From a virus, in the IMG/VR virus record IMGVR_UViG_3300036791_000368, positions 1-52,434 of that record: DNA of 52,434 bases; one strand, 5' to 3'. Numbering within the stretch: position 1 is the first letter of the stretch; the number at the start of each line of letters is the position of its first letter. Under the pieces are notes generated by a model that was not told the DNA's origin, did no database searches, and saw nothing but the letters and a program-made list of their open reading frames with translations. Made by a program: the position numbers and the translations under genes. Shown in pieces: positions 1 through 6,472 of this stretch.

Positions 1-25
1 GAGAATTGAAAAAGCAACAAAGTAG

Positions 26-113
26 CTAAACAAAGTGTGGTTGCTAACCAAAGTGGTTAGCAACCACACTTTTGTTTAGAACTTCTCTCGAAAGAGAAGT
101 TCTAAACAAAAGT
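26..113. repeat. Two overlapping inverted repeats
   Basis: Bases 68-88 pair perfectly with 93-113 around a CGAA loop (21 bp stem). Bases 26-49 pair with 55-79 around a 5-base loop with one bulged T. The two hairpins share 68-79, so only one can form at a time. There is no T-run typical of an intrinsic terminator. This lies at the left end of the window, far upstream of the first promoter; it could be a replication, packaging or transcription-control element. The structure is certain, the role unknown. Confidence 0.85.
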
Positions 114-150
114 TCATATTGCGGTCCCCGCTGGTGCGCACCACGCGCAC

Positions 151-360
151 GTGGTGAGCCCCACCTGCCCTAAAGTAGGGCATCTAAAAACCGGGGTGAG
201 TTGGGCCGGACAAGTCCGTCCAAATCACCCCGCCACAACTCACCGGGGTCCGGAAGGTCGGTCGCCCGGCACTCAGGCAGGTCGGTCGCCCGGACAAAAA
301 GCTGAGCTAGGGTCCGGACGCCGTGATTTGGGCCGGCGCAAAATATGACGCAAGATGACG
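151..360. other. Non-coding left end with small repeats
   Basis: No convincing gene. A 14-base unit GGTCGGTCGCCCGG occurs at 256-269 and again at 280-293, 24 bases apart. A GTGGTGAGCCC element followed by a hairpin (166-172 with 176-182) at 151-182 is repeated in diverged form at 1001-1034. CCGGGGTGAGTTG near 192-205 has a partial inverted partner near 234-247. The GC-rich repeats resemble a control or packaging region but nothing proves this. Confidence 0.6.
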
Positions 361-361
361 C

Positions 362-391
362 TTGATTTGTCCTGAGGTCCTGCGTTATAAT
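362..391 (+). promoter_or_regulatory. Early promoter P1
   Basis: -35 TTGATT at 362-367 and -10 TATAAT at 386-391, 18 bp apart, followed by AGATGTATGATG. First of twelve rightward promoters of one family. It opens the operon starting at 443, whose ribosome site AAAGGAG lies at about 428-434. The AATAGCACC upstream box found in most later copies is missing here. Confidence 0.88.
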
Positions 392-442
392 AGATGTATG
401 ATGATAAATATTCATCAGGAAACAAAAAAAGGAGCCAGTAAC

Positions 443-583
443 ATGCACGCAACACGGGAAGCGGAACTCAGTCGGGCACCGTGGTTACGGTACGACACGC
501 CCGTCCCAGAAGAGGTGTACGACACCCTGACGCAGGCCGAACTGTGGGTGGCACGTCACCACGACGCCAGGAAGGAGGCGTAA
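443..583 (+). CDS. Hypothetical protein, 46 aa
   Basis: First gene behind promoter P1. The ATG at 443 is chosen because AAAGGAG sits 9 bases upstream; the open frame reaching back to 362 runs through the promoter and is not coding. The product is a small charged protein with several His, Arg and Glu residues and no motif I recognise. Its TAA overlaps the ATG of the next gene (TAATG), so the two are translationally coupled. Function unknown; host-takeover peptides are typical of this position. Confidence 0.7.
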   Translation: MHATREAELSRAPWLRYDTPVPEEVYDTLTQAELWVARHHDARKEA

Positions 584-759
584 TGAGGGAACACCTAGCA
601 CACGTCTGGATACCGGACGACAAGGATGACCAAGCCGTCAACGTCATATGGGACAACGGACGGTTGGTGATCAGCACACACCGCCTGCCGGGCGAGTTGG
701 ACATCGACATCGTTGACGGTCGGGGTAACACCCACGAGTGCTTCAGGAAGGGGGTGTAA
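583..759 (+). CDS. Hypothetical protein, 58 aa
   Basis: Second gene of the P1 operon. Start ATG 583 overlaps the stop of the gene before it, with GGAGG just upstream. Small acidic protein; the middle (WDNGRLVIS) reads like a short beta-strand. It ends GKGGV-like with a ribosome site for the next gene embedded in its last codons. No family recognised. Confidence 0.65.
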   Translation: MREHLAHVWIPDDKDDQAVNVIWDNGRLVISTHRLPGELDIDIVDGRGNTHECFRKGV

Positions 760-923
760 TGAATAGCGTCCAGGCCTTTTGGCACTTCCTGTACACATTG
801 CAGCACGCCACTTCGCAGGCAATGGCGGAGGACGGCAGCAGCGTGCGGTACGGCGGCAATGCCTTGCAGGCATTCGTCGTAGCACTGCACGAGCACCTGC
901 AGTTCGTCTGGATCGACAACTAA
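759..923 (+). CDS. Hypothetical protein, 54 aa
   Basis: Third gene of the P1 operon, joined by a TAATG overlap and preceded by GGGGG at about 750. The product is mostly helical in look (FWHFLYTLQHATSQAMAED), with aromatic and Leu residues that could form an amphipathic helix. No family recognised. The operon ends here, before 650 bases without genes. Confidence 0.6.
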   Translation: MNSVQAFWHFLYTLQHATSQAMAEDGSSVRYGGNALQAFVVALHEHLQFVWIDN

Positions 924-1569
924 GCCGGAAGGTGAAGGTGAGTAACGTGTAAGCGACCCCGCAGGACACCACATACGCTTCAGGACGCTGATGGGCAACC
1001 ATGTGGTGAGCCCACTCTGCCCAAAATTGGGGCAACTTTCACGCGCGCCGGGCGGATTAGGGGGTCCGGCCAGCTGGAGATAGTGGGCCGGTCAAACCGG
1101 CTGGCAGGACATAATCACCACAGGGTCAGGAAAACCTCTAATCCTGACTAAATAGTTCCGTTATTATAAAGGTACAGGATTACCTTAAAGTAGTCACCTA
1201 TTAGGCAAATAAAAAAAACACGACGTAATATAAGAGTCAGGAGTTCCCAAAACTAGGGCCTTACGGTAGTTTTTGGGTACTTGTCGGGGGAAGATTTATA
1301 CATATATTACTGATATAATATAGTCCTAATATATATATATCCTGATATTTAAGCGGAAATCCCGTCACGAGTGACGGCCGGGGATTCCTAACATATTACG
1401 GCATATTATATGTGTTATTACCGTAATATATTACTAATCGTTACATAACATATTACGACATAGGTAATATATGTGACCGTAATATATTACTTATCCTGAC
1501 AGAAGAGAGGGAGATTACCTGACTCTTTACGTAAAAGCCGCAGTCTCCTAATAGCACCAAATAGGACTC
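924..1569. other. Long non-coding region, candidate replication origin
   Basis: No supported gene. At 1001-1034 there is a second copy of the GTGGTGAGCCC-hairpin element seen at 151-182. CCGTCAC-GA-GTGACGG (1362-1377) forms a hairpin. From about 1290 to 1490 the DNA is very AT-rich and carries repeated short words: the palindrome GTAATATATTAC at 1423-1434 and 1479-1490, ACATATTACG at 1391-1400 and 1448-1457, and related variants. AT-rich DNA with iterated sites is what an initiator-bound origin or a centromere-like site looks like. The function is inferred only. Confidence 0.5.
1391..1490. repeat. Iterated AT-rich sites
   Basis: Two copies of GTAATATATTAC (1423-1434, 1479-1490) and two of ACATATTACG (1391-1400, 1448-1457), plus TAATATATGTGACC between them. 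The spacing between the paired words is 56-57 bases in both cases, so a unit of about 57 bp is duplicated imperfectly. Likely protein binding sites. Confidence 0.65.
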
Positions 1570-1599
1570 TAGATTTGTCCTATGACAATGCTATATAAT
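1570..1599 (+). promoter_or_regulatory. Early promoter P2
   Basis: -35 TAGATT at 1570-1575, 18 bp spacer, -10 TATAAT at 1594-1599. The upstream box AATAGCACC lies at about 1550-1558, as in most family members. It drives the gene at 1636. Confidence 0.8.
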
Positions 1600-1635
1600 A
1601 TCATTATACCAAAAAATAAAGGAGCAGGTATAAAC

Positions 1636-1872
1636 ATGTCAGAGGAAGAGACGGAGCAGGACTTCAAAAAGATCCACGTCCACCACTGGAAGACGGACGA
1701 CGTGGAACCAATGGACGAGTTCGATCTCGTCTGGAATGAGGTTTACGACCAGATCGGAGAGGAAGACGAACACTTCGTTCAGTACATCCTCGTGTGGTCC
1801 CGAGACGGAGTCGGAGACCCTAAAGAGTGGTTCGAACTTCGAGTACCGAAGCATCTCCCGACAAGTTCGTAA
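1636..1872 (+). CDS. Hypothetical acidic protein, 78 aa
   Basis: First gene behind P2. ATG 1636 is selected because AAAGGAG lies about 10 bases upstream. Strongly acidic N-terminal part (SEEETEQDF) and a central EEDEHFVQYIL segment; the product could be a DNA mimic or a partner of a basic protein, but composition alone does not show this. No family recognised. The next gene starts 16 bases after the stop. Confidence 0.7.
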   Translation: MSEEETEQDFKKIHVHHWKTDDVEPMDEFDLVWNEVYDQIGEEDEHFVQYILVWSRDGVGDPKEWFELRVPKHLPTSS

Positions 1873-1888
1873 GAAAGGTAGAAACAAT

Positions 1889-2044
1889 ATGTATTACGGC
1901 ATGGAACAAATAGAGGTGGACAACCGAGACTCGTTGACCACCTGGTTACGTTTCCCGAACGGGATCATCCTCGAGGTCACATTGCAGGATCTTCAGGATC
2001 TCATCCAGAACATGAATGACAACGCCGTCAAGGAAGAAAGGTAG
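1889..2044 (+). CDS. Hypothetical protein, 51 aa
   Basis: ATG 1889 preceded by AAAGGTAG. The reading frame continues upstream through the previous gene but only the part from 1889 is likely to be translated. The product ends in a predicted helix rich in Leu, Gln and Asn (LQDLQDLIQNMND). Unknown function; second gene of the P2 operon. Confidence 0.6.
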   Translation: MYYGMEQIEVDNRDSLTTWLRFPNGIILEVTLQDLQDLIQNMNDNAVKEER

Positions 2045-2049
2045 ACCCT

Positions 2050-2415
2050 GTGGAGAACAACGGCAACCACAACGACGACGCTTCTGAGTACTGGGACCCT
2101 AAGGAATTTGTGCGTGACGACGTCATTACGGACTGGGAGGGGTTTACCAGTCCAGAAGAGATGAGTCAGCACATCGGGTGGATCCGGCGCTTGGTTACCG
2201 ACCACCCGGAATCGCCGGCGGTGTCATTCGTTGCGGATCTGACACTACACTGGGTTCACGAGAACATGGACCAGGCGGATAACAGCCCAACTGAGGCAGA
2301 AACAATAGAGATGTACTACGCGATCCTGAACGTCTTTGATGGCGGAAGTTTCATGAAGTCCGGAATCGATTGGCGGGGCGAGGCACCTTCAAATAGCACC
2401 ATAGAGGACGCTTGA
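2050..2415 (+). CDS. Hypothetical protein, 121 aa
   Basis: GTG start at 2050, five bases after the previous stop, with AAGAAAGG upstream. Acidic protein with WVHE and Trp-rich patches; no family recognised. Its last residues (NSTIEDA) and stop are encoded by the upstream box and -35 element of promoter P3: AATAGCACC is read as part of N-S-T, and the stop TGA is inside TTGATT. Its GTG start also sits inside one copy of the dispersed word CCCTGTGG (2046-2053). Confidence 0.68.
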   Translation: MENNGNHNDDASEYWDPKEFVRDDVITDWEGFTSPEEMSQHIGWIRRLVTDHPESPAVSFVADLTLHWVHENMDQADNSPTEAETIEMYYAILNVFDGGSFMKSGIDWRGEAPSNSTIEDA

Positions 2416-2441
2416 TTTGTCCCTAGGGTCTGCTTGATAAT
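2412..2441 (+). promoter_or_regulatory. Early promoter P3
   Basis: -35 TTGATT 2412-2417, 18 bp spacer, -10 GATAAT 2436-2441, with the upstream box AATAGCACC at about 2393-2401. It lies inside the 3' end of the gene before it and drives the winged-helix-like gene at 2482. Confidence 0.83.
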
Positions 2442-2481
2442 AGTAGTATGATCGAGATTTTGAGAAGGGAGGTGAAGAAAT

Positions 2482-2763
2482 ATGACTGACACAGATACGC
2501 TTACCGGATACGGTGTGCACACGCTGGCGAACAAGGCACTCGTCGTTGAGGGCCTGGAGAAGATCCCGCCGCAAATGGTGTACTCGTACATCCGTAACAA
2601 GCTGATCCCGACCGTTTTGGTTGGGACTCAGACTCGCGTGACTCGTGAGGCCGCGGAAACGTGGGTGGCAAAGTTTGTTGCCAACCGCGTTCGGCGCGCC
2701 AATGAGGCACTGGAAGTCGAGGCCCCGGCTGAGACTGACGAGTTGGTGGATGAGGTCGGCTAA
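2482..2763 (+). CDS. Putative winged-helix DNA-binding protein A
   Basis: 93 aa; ATG 2482 with GGGAGGTGA upstream. The central part PPQMVYSYIRNKLIP followed by a short wing and TREAAETWV matches the layout of small MerR/excisionase-type winged helices: helix, recognition helix, wing, helix. It resembles two other products of this region, at 5787 (RPQMIYQAIRDGKL) and 10087 (KPQVLYS), and all three lie directly behind a promoter of the same family. The acidic C-terminal tail is rich in Glu and Ala. It may regulate the early promoters; this is an inference from fold and position only. Confidence 0.6.
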   Translation: MTDTDTLTGYGVHTLANKALVVEGLEKIPPQMVYSYIRNKLIPTVLVGTQTRVTREAAETWVAKFVANRVRRANEALEVEAPAETDELVDEVG

Positions 2764-2819
2764 GGCACTCATCGTCAGCACAGCGACCGAAGGCGCCACA
2801 AGTGGGACTAAGTTCCCTA

Positions 2820-2900
2820 CCGAAACACAATGTGTTTCGGTGGCTTGTGTAGGTCGGCAGGTTAACTCCTTTTCCTGTCGGCCTACACAAGCTACCGAAA
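2820..2900 (+). promoter_or_regulatory. Overlapping alternative hairpins before gene 2915
   Basis: Bases 2835-2861 can pair with 2874-2900 over 27 bp with only three G-U pairs and a 12-base loop. A smaller hairpin, CCGAAACACA with TGTGTTTCGG at 2820-2840, uses part of the same left arm. The big loop contains CTCCTTT, complementary to the AAAGGAG ribosome site at 2902-2908 directly downstream. This could be an RNA switch controlling translation of the 2915 gene, or a processing site. The structure is clear, the role inferred. Confidence 0.7.
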
Positions 2901-2914
2901 GAAAGGAGGTGAGA

Positions 2915-3094
2915 ATGTATAAGTGGACGAAGACGTACGCAGTGAACACGAAGTTCAGTGACCCTGTGGAAATCGGGCAAATCATTGAGGTTGACGCGGC
3001 TTCTGGTAGTTCCAAGCAGAAGGTGCTGTCAGTCACAGTGCGCCGCAACCAAAAGGGTGACGAGTACAAGACAGTCATCGTTGAGGCTGTCTGA
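2915..3094 (+). CDS. Hypothetical protein, 59 aa
   Basis: ATG 2915 preceded by the strong site GAAAGGAGGTGA. The product has alternating hydrophobic and charged residues and reads as a small beta-rich fold (KVLSVTVRRN, KTVIVEAV). Unknown function. The ribosome site lies right behind a 27 bp hairpin, so its translation may be controlled by RNA structure. Confidence 0.7.
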   Translation: MYKWTKTYAVNTKFSDPVEIGQIIEVDAASGSSKQKVLSVTVRRNQKGDEYKTVIVEAV

Positions 3095-3114
3095 ACAGGA
3101 AAAGGAGAAGAACA

Positions 3115-3291
3115 TTGCTGCACCAATTGCTGCATCAAGCAGTTACGGTGTACCATTTGCCTGTCAAGCACATTACGTGCTGGAAAACAGGTCCAAACAC
3201 GGCAAGTTGCTGGCTCTGGGGCGATCACCATTTCCGGGCGATTTCTGAAGCCACCCGAACACGCAACACCTGGAAAGGCATCTTCAGTTAG
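3115..3291 (+). CDS. Small hypothetical protein with TTG start, 58 aa
   Basis: An open frame from TTG 3115 to TAG 3291, preceded at the right distance by AAAAGGAG. It fills what would otherwise be a 225-base gap between two genes. The product contains two Cys, many Trp and His (CWLWGDHHF) and a basic tail; it does not look like a random translation. Several other genes here use TTG starts, which supports the call. No family recognised. Confidence 0.55.
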   Translation: MLHQLLHQAVTVYHLPVKHITCWKTGPNTASCWLWGDHHFRAISEATRTRNTWKGIFS

Positions 3292-3319
3292 CCTTCAACA
3301 ACCAGGAAAGGAGGTGAAC

Positions 3320-3544
3320 ATGAAAATAAAGCCGTGGTGTAGTCATCACTTGACCGCACTCCAGTGTGAGCCGGAAGACACTGATTGCCTGCGCCTAATC
3401 GAGAACGGTTGGTATCAGGTCGACCTCGGCGCTTGGTGGTGTCCACAAAATCAGCAGAACCAGAAAACTGGCGCCGAAGACGAAGCAGGTGAAGAGTTCG
3501 GCGAATGTCGCTGGGCTTGGACGGTCTTGTCCTTGTCGCTCTAG
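3320..3544 (+). CDS. Cys/Trp-rich hypothetical protein, 74 aa
   Basis: ATG 3320, directly after AAAGGAGGTGA. It contains Cys at WCSHH, QCEPED, DCLRL, WWCPQ and ECRW, so a metal-binding fold is possible. Rich in Trp and Gln, acidic near the C-terminus. It is followed by a UCCG-capped hairpin at 3552-3569 and then promoter P4. Function unknown. Confidence 0.65.
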   Translation: MKIKPWCSHHLTALQCEPEDTDCLRLIENGWYQVDLGAWWCPQNQQNQKTGAEDEAGEEFGECRWAWTVLSLSL

Positions 3545-3616
3545 GAAGGTGGAAGAGCTCCGGCTCTTCTCCCTGCCTAAATTGGGTCCTGAGCAAAATA
3601 GCACCAAATCGCACTC

Positions 3617-3646
3617 TTGATTTGTCCTTATGTCCTGCGTTATAAT
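3617..3646 (+). promoter_or_regulatory. Early promoter P4
   Basis: TTGATT 3617-3622, 18 bp, TATAAT 3641-3646, with the upstream box AATAGCACC at about 3598-3606. Drives the genes at 3677 and 3919. Confidence 0.88.
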
Positions 3647-3676
3647 AGAAGTAAGAGAGAGAAAAGGAGGTGAGAA

Positions 3677-3883
3677 ATGGATGATGAAAAGATGCGGATC
3701 ATTGATGAGATTGTGAACAATCCTGAAGTACAGGAAAAGGTGCACGCACAATTGCGGAAAGAGTTCCAGTGCTCTGACGGCACAATTGATGAGATCCTGG
3801 GATCAATGCCGGAAGGAGATAATGAGCCGGCGCTGTACGCACGGTACTACGAACTGTTGCAGGGCTACTGCGACAACGCCTGA
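3677..3883 (+). CDS. Hypothetical protein, 68 aa
   Basis: ATG 3677 behind AAAGGAGGTGA. Helical, acidic protein with a clear amphipathic pattern (IIDEIVNNPEVQEKVHAQL) and a single Cys. It could be a small helical bundle. No family recognised. First gene of the P4 operon; 35 bases separate it from the next gene. Confidence 0.7.
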   Translation: MDDEKMRIIDEIVNNPEVQEKVHAQLRKEFQCSDGTIDEILGSMPEGDNEPALYARYYELLQGYCDNA

Positions 3884-3918
3884 TCAAAATCAGGCAACAA
3901 ACCGGAAGGGAGGTGAAC

Positions 3919-4149
3919 GTGAAACACAAAAACCGGAACGGGATAAAAGTGACTTGTTACTGGTGCAAGAACGACAACCACCAGTCCTGCAGCAATGAGG
4001 ACCCAGACCTCAGTGAGTACGTGTACTGCCATTGTGAGTGCCAACCTCCCTGTGGAGAGCCAAACTGTGACAAGGCCGTTCGCCTAACAAAACGAGCACC
4101 AGGAACCGTAACCAAATGGAAGCACGACGACCCCAGGTGGGAGCGGTAA
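3919..4149 (+). CDS. Cys-rich zinc-binding-like protein, 76 aa
   Basis: GTG 3919, placed after GGGAGGTGA. Eight or more Cys arranged in pairs (CYWC, CHCEC, CGEPNC) over 50 residues, with a basic C-terminal part, point to one or two zinc sites. Such miniproteins are common in actinophage early regions and are often nucleic-acid or protein binding. The particular family is not recognised. Confidence 0.65.
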   Translation: MKHKNRNGIKVTCYWCKNDNHQSCSNEDPDLSEYVYCHCECQPPCGEPNCDKAVRLTKRAPGTVTKWKHDDPRWER

Positions 4150-4174
4150 CAAAAATAGCACCCAAATCGCACGC

Positions 4175-4204
4175 TTGATTTGTCCTAAGTACCTCAGTTA
4201 TAAT
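4175..4204 (+). promoter_or_regulatory. Early promoter P5
   Basis: TTGATT 4175-4180, 18 bp, TATAAT 4199-4204; upstream box AATAGCACC at about 4154-4162, just after the stop of the preceding gene. Drives 4238-5243. Confidence 0.88.
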
Positions 4205-4237
4205 AGAGGTAGAGAGAGCAAGAGAAAAGGAGCAAAA

Positions 4238-4780
4238 ATGGACAGAGACGAACGGCTAGCAAAGATTGCAGCAATCGTCTGCCCGGTCTGCAACGCACGG
4301 CCCAATGAACCGTGCGACGATGGGGTGGAAGGCATTGAGCCGTATTTCCATCTTGGCCGAGGACGTGTTGCCGACGCTTTGTACGGCGAAGATAGCGGAA
4401 AAGTCAGCAACTCGGAGATGGACGGTATGAGAATGCCGATCAGCATCTTTGGCCCACCAGATACCGAGGGCAAGGTAGTAACAATTCCAGTTCAGTGGTT
4501 GATCGATTTGGTCAACGTCAAGGATTTGTCCCGGGGTACGTTAGGAATGGTACTTGATTCCGAGTCCGTAGTGGAACTCATGGATCGTACACCGTTCAAC
4601 GTCGGTGGATTCTTCAGGATGACAGAGGACGGAGACATCGAACGATTGGAAGGATCAGAACTAGAAGCGCCCGATTTCATGATGTTGGGCGACGCAGTCC
4701 GTAACGGTATGGAAGAGCTTCAGGAGATAGAACGCAAGTGGAGCGAGACGGAAGACCAAGCGTTCGGAAGGGGGGAGTAA
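4238..4780 (+). CDS. Zinc-ribbon protein with phage-type N-terminal finger
   Basis: 180 aa; ATG 4238 behind AAAGGAG. The N-terminus CPVCNARPNEPC, followed by a spacer and FHLGRGR, matches the small phage zinc-binding module C-x2-C-x6-C-x(n)-H-x3-R that is widespread in actinobacteria and their phages. The remaining 130 residues are acidic and of unknown fold. The next gene carries the same finger, so the pair may be related by duplication. It is coupled to it by a TAATG overlap. Confidence 0.68.
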   Translation: MDRDERLAKIAAIVCPVCNARPNEPCDDGVEGIEPYFHLGRGRVADALYGEDSGKVSNSEMDGMRMPISIFGPPDTEGKVVTIPVQWLIDLVNVKDLSRGTLGMVLDSESVVELMDRTPFNVGGFFRMTEDGDIERLEGSELEAPDFMMLGDAVRNGMEELQEIERKWSETEDQAFGRGE

Positions 4781-5028
4781 TGAACGACAAGGAAGCGCTT
4801 GAAGAAGCGTACAATGAACGAGAGCGGCAGTACAGGAAAATAGCCCGCTCAAGGTTCTGCGGGAAGTGCGGAGCGGAAGTAGGAGCACCATGTGTTTCCG
4901 GAAATGGAAAGAAGCAGGCACGCTTCCATGCCGACCGGATTTCATCGATTCCCAAAGAGATACCGGAGCTAATGCGGATCAACGCACGAATCGACCGGCT
5001 GCAAGAACGAGTGTACGGGAAGAGGTAG
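4780..5028 (+). CDS. Small zinc-finger protein, 82 aa
   Basis: ATG 4780 overlaps the previous stop; GGGGAG upstream. A charged N-terminal helix precedes CGKCGAEVGAPC and then FHADR, the same phage zinc-binding module as in the gene before it. The C-terminal helix is rich in Arg and Glu and may be a coiled coil. Probably nucleic-acid binding, by analogy with the module; no direct evidence. Confidence 0.68.
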   Translation: MNDKEALEEAYNERERQYRKIARSRFCGKCGAEVGAPCVSGNGKKQARFHADRISSIPKEIPELMRINARIDRLQERVYGKR

Positions 5029-5033
5029 GAAAG

Positions 5034-5243
5034 ATGACACGATACCACGTGTTCACAACTACAGAGTTCATTGACGCTGATACCCCAGCGGAAGCGTGTG
5101 GGAAGTTTCTAGAGGTAATCAACAAGTTGCTGATCATCGTTGAGGAACAGACAGAGGTCAGTGAGAAGGCTCCTTACGGATTCATCATTCATGAGTTCCC
5201 CGGTGACCCTGATGACCCAGGTCAAAACAAAAATCGCACCTAA
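5034..5243 (+). CDS. Hypothetical protein, 69 aa
   Basis: ATG 5034 with GGTAGGAAAG upstream. The N-terminal part (YHVFTTTEFIDADTPAEA) has the feel of a small beta-alpha domain, but I do not recognise a family. Last gene of the P5 operon; its final codons run into the upstream region of promoter P6. Confidence 0.6.
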   Translation: MTRYHVFTTTEFIDADTPAEACGKFLEVINKLLIIVEEQTEVSEKAPYGFIIHEFPGDPDDPGQNKNRT

Positions 5244-5251
5244 TAGCACTC

Positions 5252-5281
5252 TTGATTTGTCCCTCGGACATGCTATATAAT
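5252..5281 (+). promoter_or_regulatory. Early promoter P6
   Basis: TTGATT 5252-5257, 18 bp, TATAAT 5276-5281. The upstream element here reads AATCGCACC then TAATAGCAC, a duplicated form of the family box. Confidence 0.88.
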
Positions 5282-5311
5282 AGAAGTATGAATGAGGAAA
5301 AAGGAGAGCAA

Positions 5312-5479
5312 ATGAACCCTTGCAGCGAGCCAGACGGTAATGAGTTGGTAGACGATGTGCCAGCTCATGTGCTGATGCTTCGAGAGACAGGGCAATGCCC
5401 TTGGTGCGGTGAGACAGAGTTGAAGTACAACACCAGGATGGACCCAATCAGTCCAGACTTCGACATCAGGAGCTGGTAG
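5312..5479 (+). CDS. Zinc-ribbon miniprotein, 55 aa
   Basis: ATG 5312 lies after AAAAAGGAGAG; an in-frame ATG at 5288 has no ribosome site. The motif GQCPWCGETEL is a typical half zinc ribbon, with an acidic N-terminus. A possible second metal pair is only Cys4 plus surrounding residues. Unknown role. First gene of the P6 operon. Confidence 0.6.
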   Translation: MNPCSEPDGNELVDDVPAHVLMLRETGQCPWCGETELKYNTRMDPISPDFDIRSW

Positions 5480-5488
5480 GAGGCGAAT

Positions 5489-5701
5489 ATGGAACCTATG
5501 TTTGGCTACGTCATGAAGAAGGGCGCCAAGACGTTACACGTCTGGTGTGATGGCTACGGAGGCAGCGGTGGACGCAAGCCTGTGTCACTGACAGTCTGCG
5601 GGCTATCAATCGAAGGCGGACTTCGCTACAAGACAGCCCCGCCCGAAGCACTTGCGAAGGCGGGCGTCAAGGTGTGCAGGCGCTGTAAGCCTGACCAATA
5701 A
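5489..5701 (+). CDS. Small Cys-containing protein, 70 aa
   Basis: ATG 5489 with TAGGAGG upstream. Basic, Gly-rich protein with Cys at VWCDG, TVCGL and the pair CRRC near the C-terminus, which may form one zinc site. Its TAA at 5699-5701 is joined directly to the AATAGCACC box of promoter P7. No family recognised. Confidence 0.62.
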   Translation: MEPMFGYVMKKGAKTLHVWCDGYGGSGGRKPVSLTVCGLSIEGGLRYKTAPPEALAKAGVKVCRRCKPDQ

Positions 5702-5720
5702 ATAGCACCTAAGAGGACGC

Positions 5721-5750
5721 TTGATTTTCCATTGGGTCTTGCTATATAAT
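5721..5750 (+). promoter_or_regulatory. Early promoter P7
   Basis: TTGATT 5721-5726, 18 bp, TATAAT 5745-5750; AATAGCACC at 5701-5709. Drives the winged-helix-like gene at 5787. Confidence 0.88.
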
Positions 5751-5786
5751 AGAAGTATCATCAAACAAGAGAGGAAAGGAAACATC

Positions 5787-6164
5787 ATGTCGGAACAAGA
5801 AATAGTAATTCCCGAGCCTGAGGAGGTGACACCTGAGCAGCTCCAGGAGGAGCTTACCACAGGGTCAAACCTTCGTGGCATCGGCCTTGAGCAGGAGGGA
5901 GACATCGAGCGCATGCAGGAGCAGCTCGAGCACGGTGTCATCAACCCAATCCTGCTCGCGAGGTACATCAGCGTTCGTCCGCAGATGATTTACCAAGCCA
6001 TCCGCGACGGAAAGCTGACCGCAGTTGACTTCAACAACACCCAGAAGAAGTTCATCCGCATCGAGGAGGCGATCAGGTACGCCAGTCGTTACCTCAACAG
6101 GAAGCAGCAGCGCGACCTGGAGAAGCTCCGGGAAGAAGCCATCCTGAAGCAGCAGGCCAGTTAG
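5787..6164 (+). CDS. Putative winged-helix DNA-binding protein B
   Basis: 125 aa; ATG 5787 after GAGGAAAGGAAAC. An acidic N-terminal 50 residues is followed by LLARYISVRPQMIYQAIRDG, a helix-turn-helix, a short wing (KKFIRIEEA) and a C-terminal basic coiled-coil-like helix. The layout is that of excisionase/MerR-like winged helices. Related in pattern to the products at 2482 and 10087. It could bind the repeated promoters or the origin-like repeats; not shown by sequence alone. Confidence 0.65.
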   Translation: MSEQEIVIPEPEEVTPEQLQEELTTGSNLRGIGLEQEGDIERMQEQLEHGVINPILLARYISVRPQMIYQAIRDGKLTAVDFNNTQKKFIRIEEAIRYASRYLNRKQQRDLEKLREEAILKQQAS

Positions 6165-6362
6165 TTGTTCAACCTACTAAAGGTACCAGGACGCCGAGGA
6201 GGAATCTTCGGCGTCCTGGTTACTGGCGCGATGTTCTTTTGGTTCGGGTTGTTCAGTCTGGCTGCAGGCTTCATTGGGCAGGCAATCGTTGTCTTCCTCG
6301 TACCATTACTGGTGGTCATACTTGTTGTAGCGAAGCTGATTGGGAAACTTAAGGCCAAATAG
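6165..6362 (+). CDS. Small membrane protein, 65 aa
   Basis: The frame opens with TTG at 6165, directly after the previous stop, with only a weak ribosome site. After a short basic N-terminus (KVPGRRGG) there are two hydrophobic stretches covering about residues 15-35 and 38-58, and a basic tail KLIGKLKAK. This is a two-span, positive-inside membrane protein of holin-like size. The secreted Rpf-like hydrolase follows after one promoter, so a link to wall or membrane breakdown is possible. Confidence 0.6.
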   Translation: MFNLLKVPGRRGGIFGVLVTGAMFFWFGLFSLAAGFIGQAIVVFLVPLLVVILVVAKLIGKLKAK

Positions 6363-6367
6363 GCTCC

Positions 6368-6396
6368 TTGATTTCCAGTTTTGACTCCGTTATAAT
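6368..6396 (+). promoter_or_regulatory. Early promoter P8
   Basis: TTGATT 6368-6373, 17 bp, TATAAT 6391-6396; the upstream box is reduced to AAATAGGCTCC. The transcript first meets AAAGGAGG and a five-codon frame MTPD-stop at 6428-6442 before the Rpf-like gene at 6473, a possible leader peptide. Confidence 0.83.
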
Positions 6397-6472
6397 AGAT
6401 GTATGCAAGAAAGAAAGGAGGACACCTATGACTCCAGATTGACTTGTCCGTACTCAAACATTGGAGTGACGT

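Noticed and set aside
362-442. N-terminal extensions of open frames through the promoters (also at 1582, 4175, 5252, 5721)
   Set aside because: These frames begin inside the -35/-10 region, before the transcription start, and a good ribosome site marks a later ATG.
2837-2900. preQ0/preQ1 riboswitch at the 27 bp hairpin
   Set aside because: No match to the known aptamer layout, and the que genes are 17 kb away.
3552-3569. Hairpin with UCCG loop as an intrinsic terminator
   Set aside because: Stem is only 7 bp and no T-run follows; listed only in the evidence of the gene before it.
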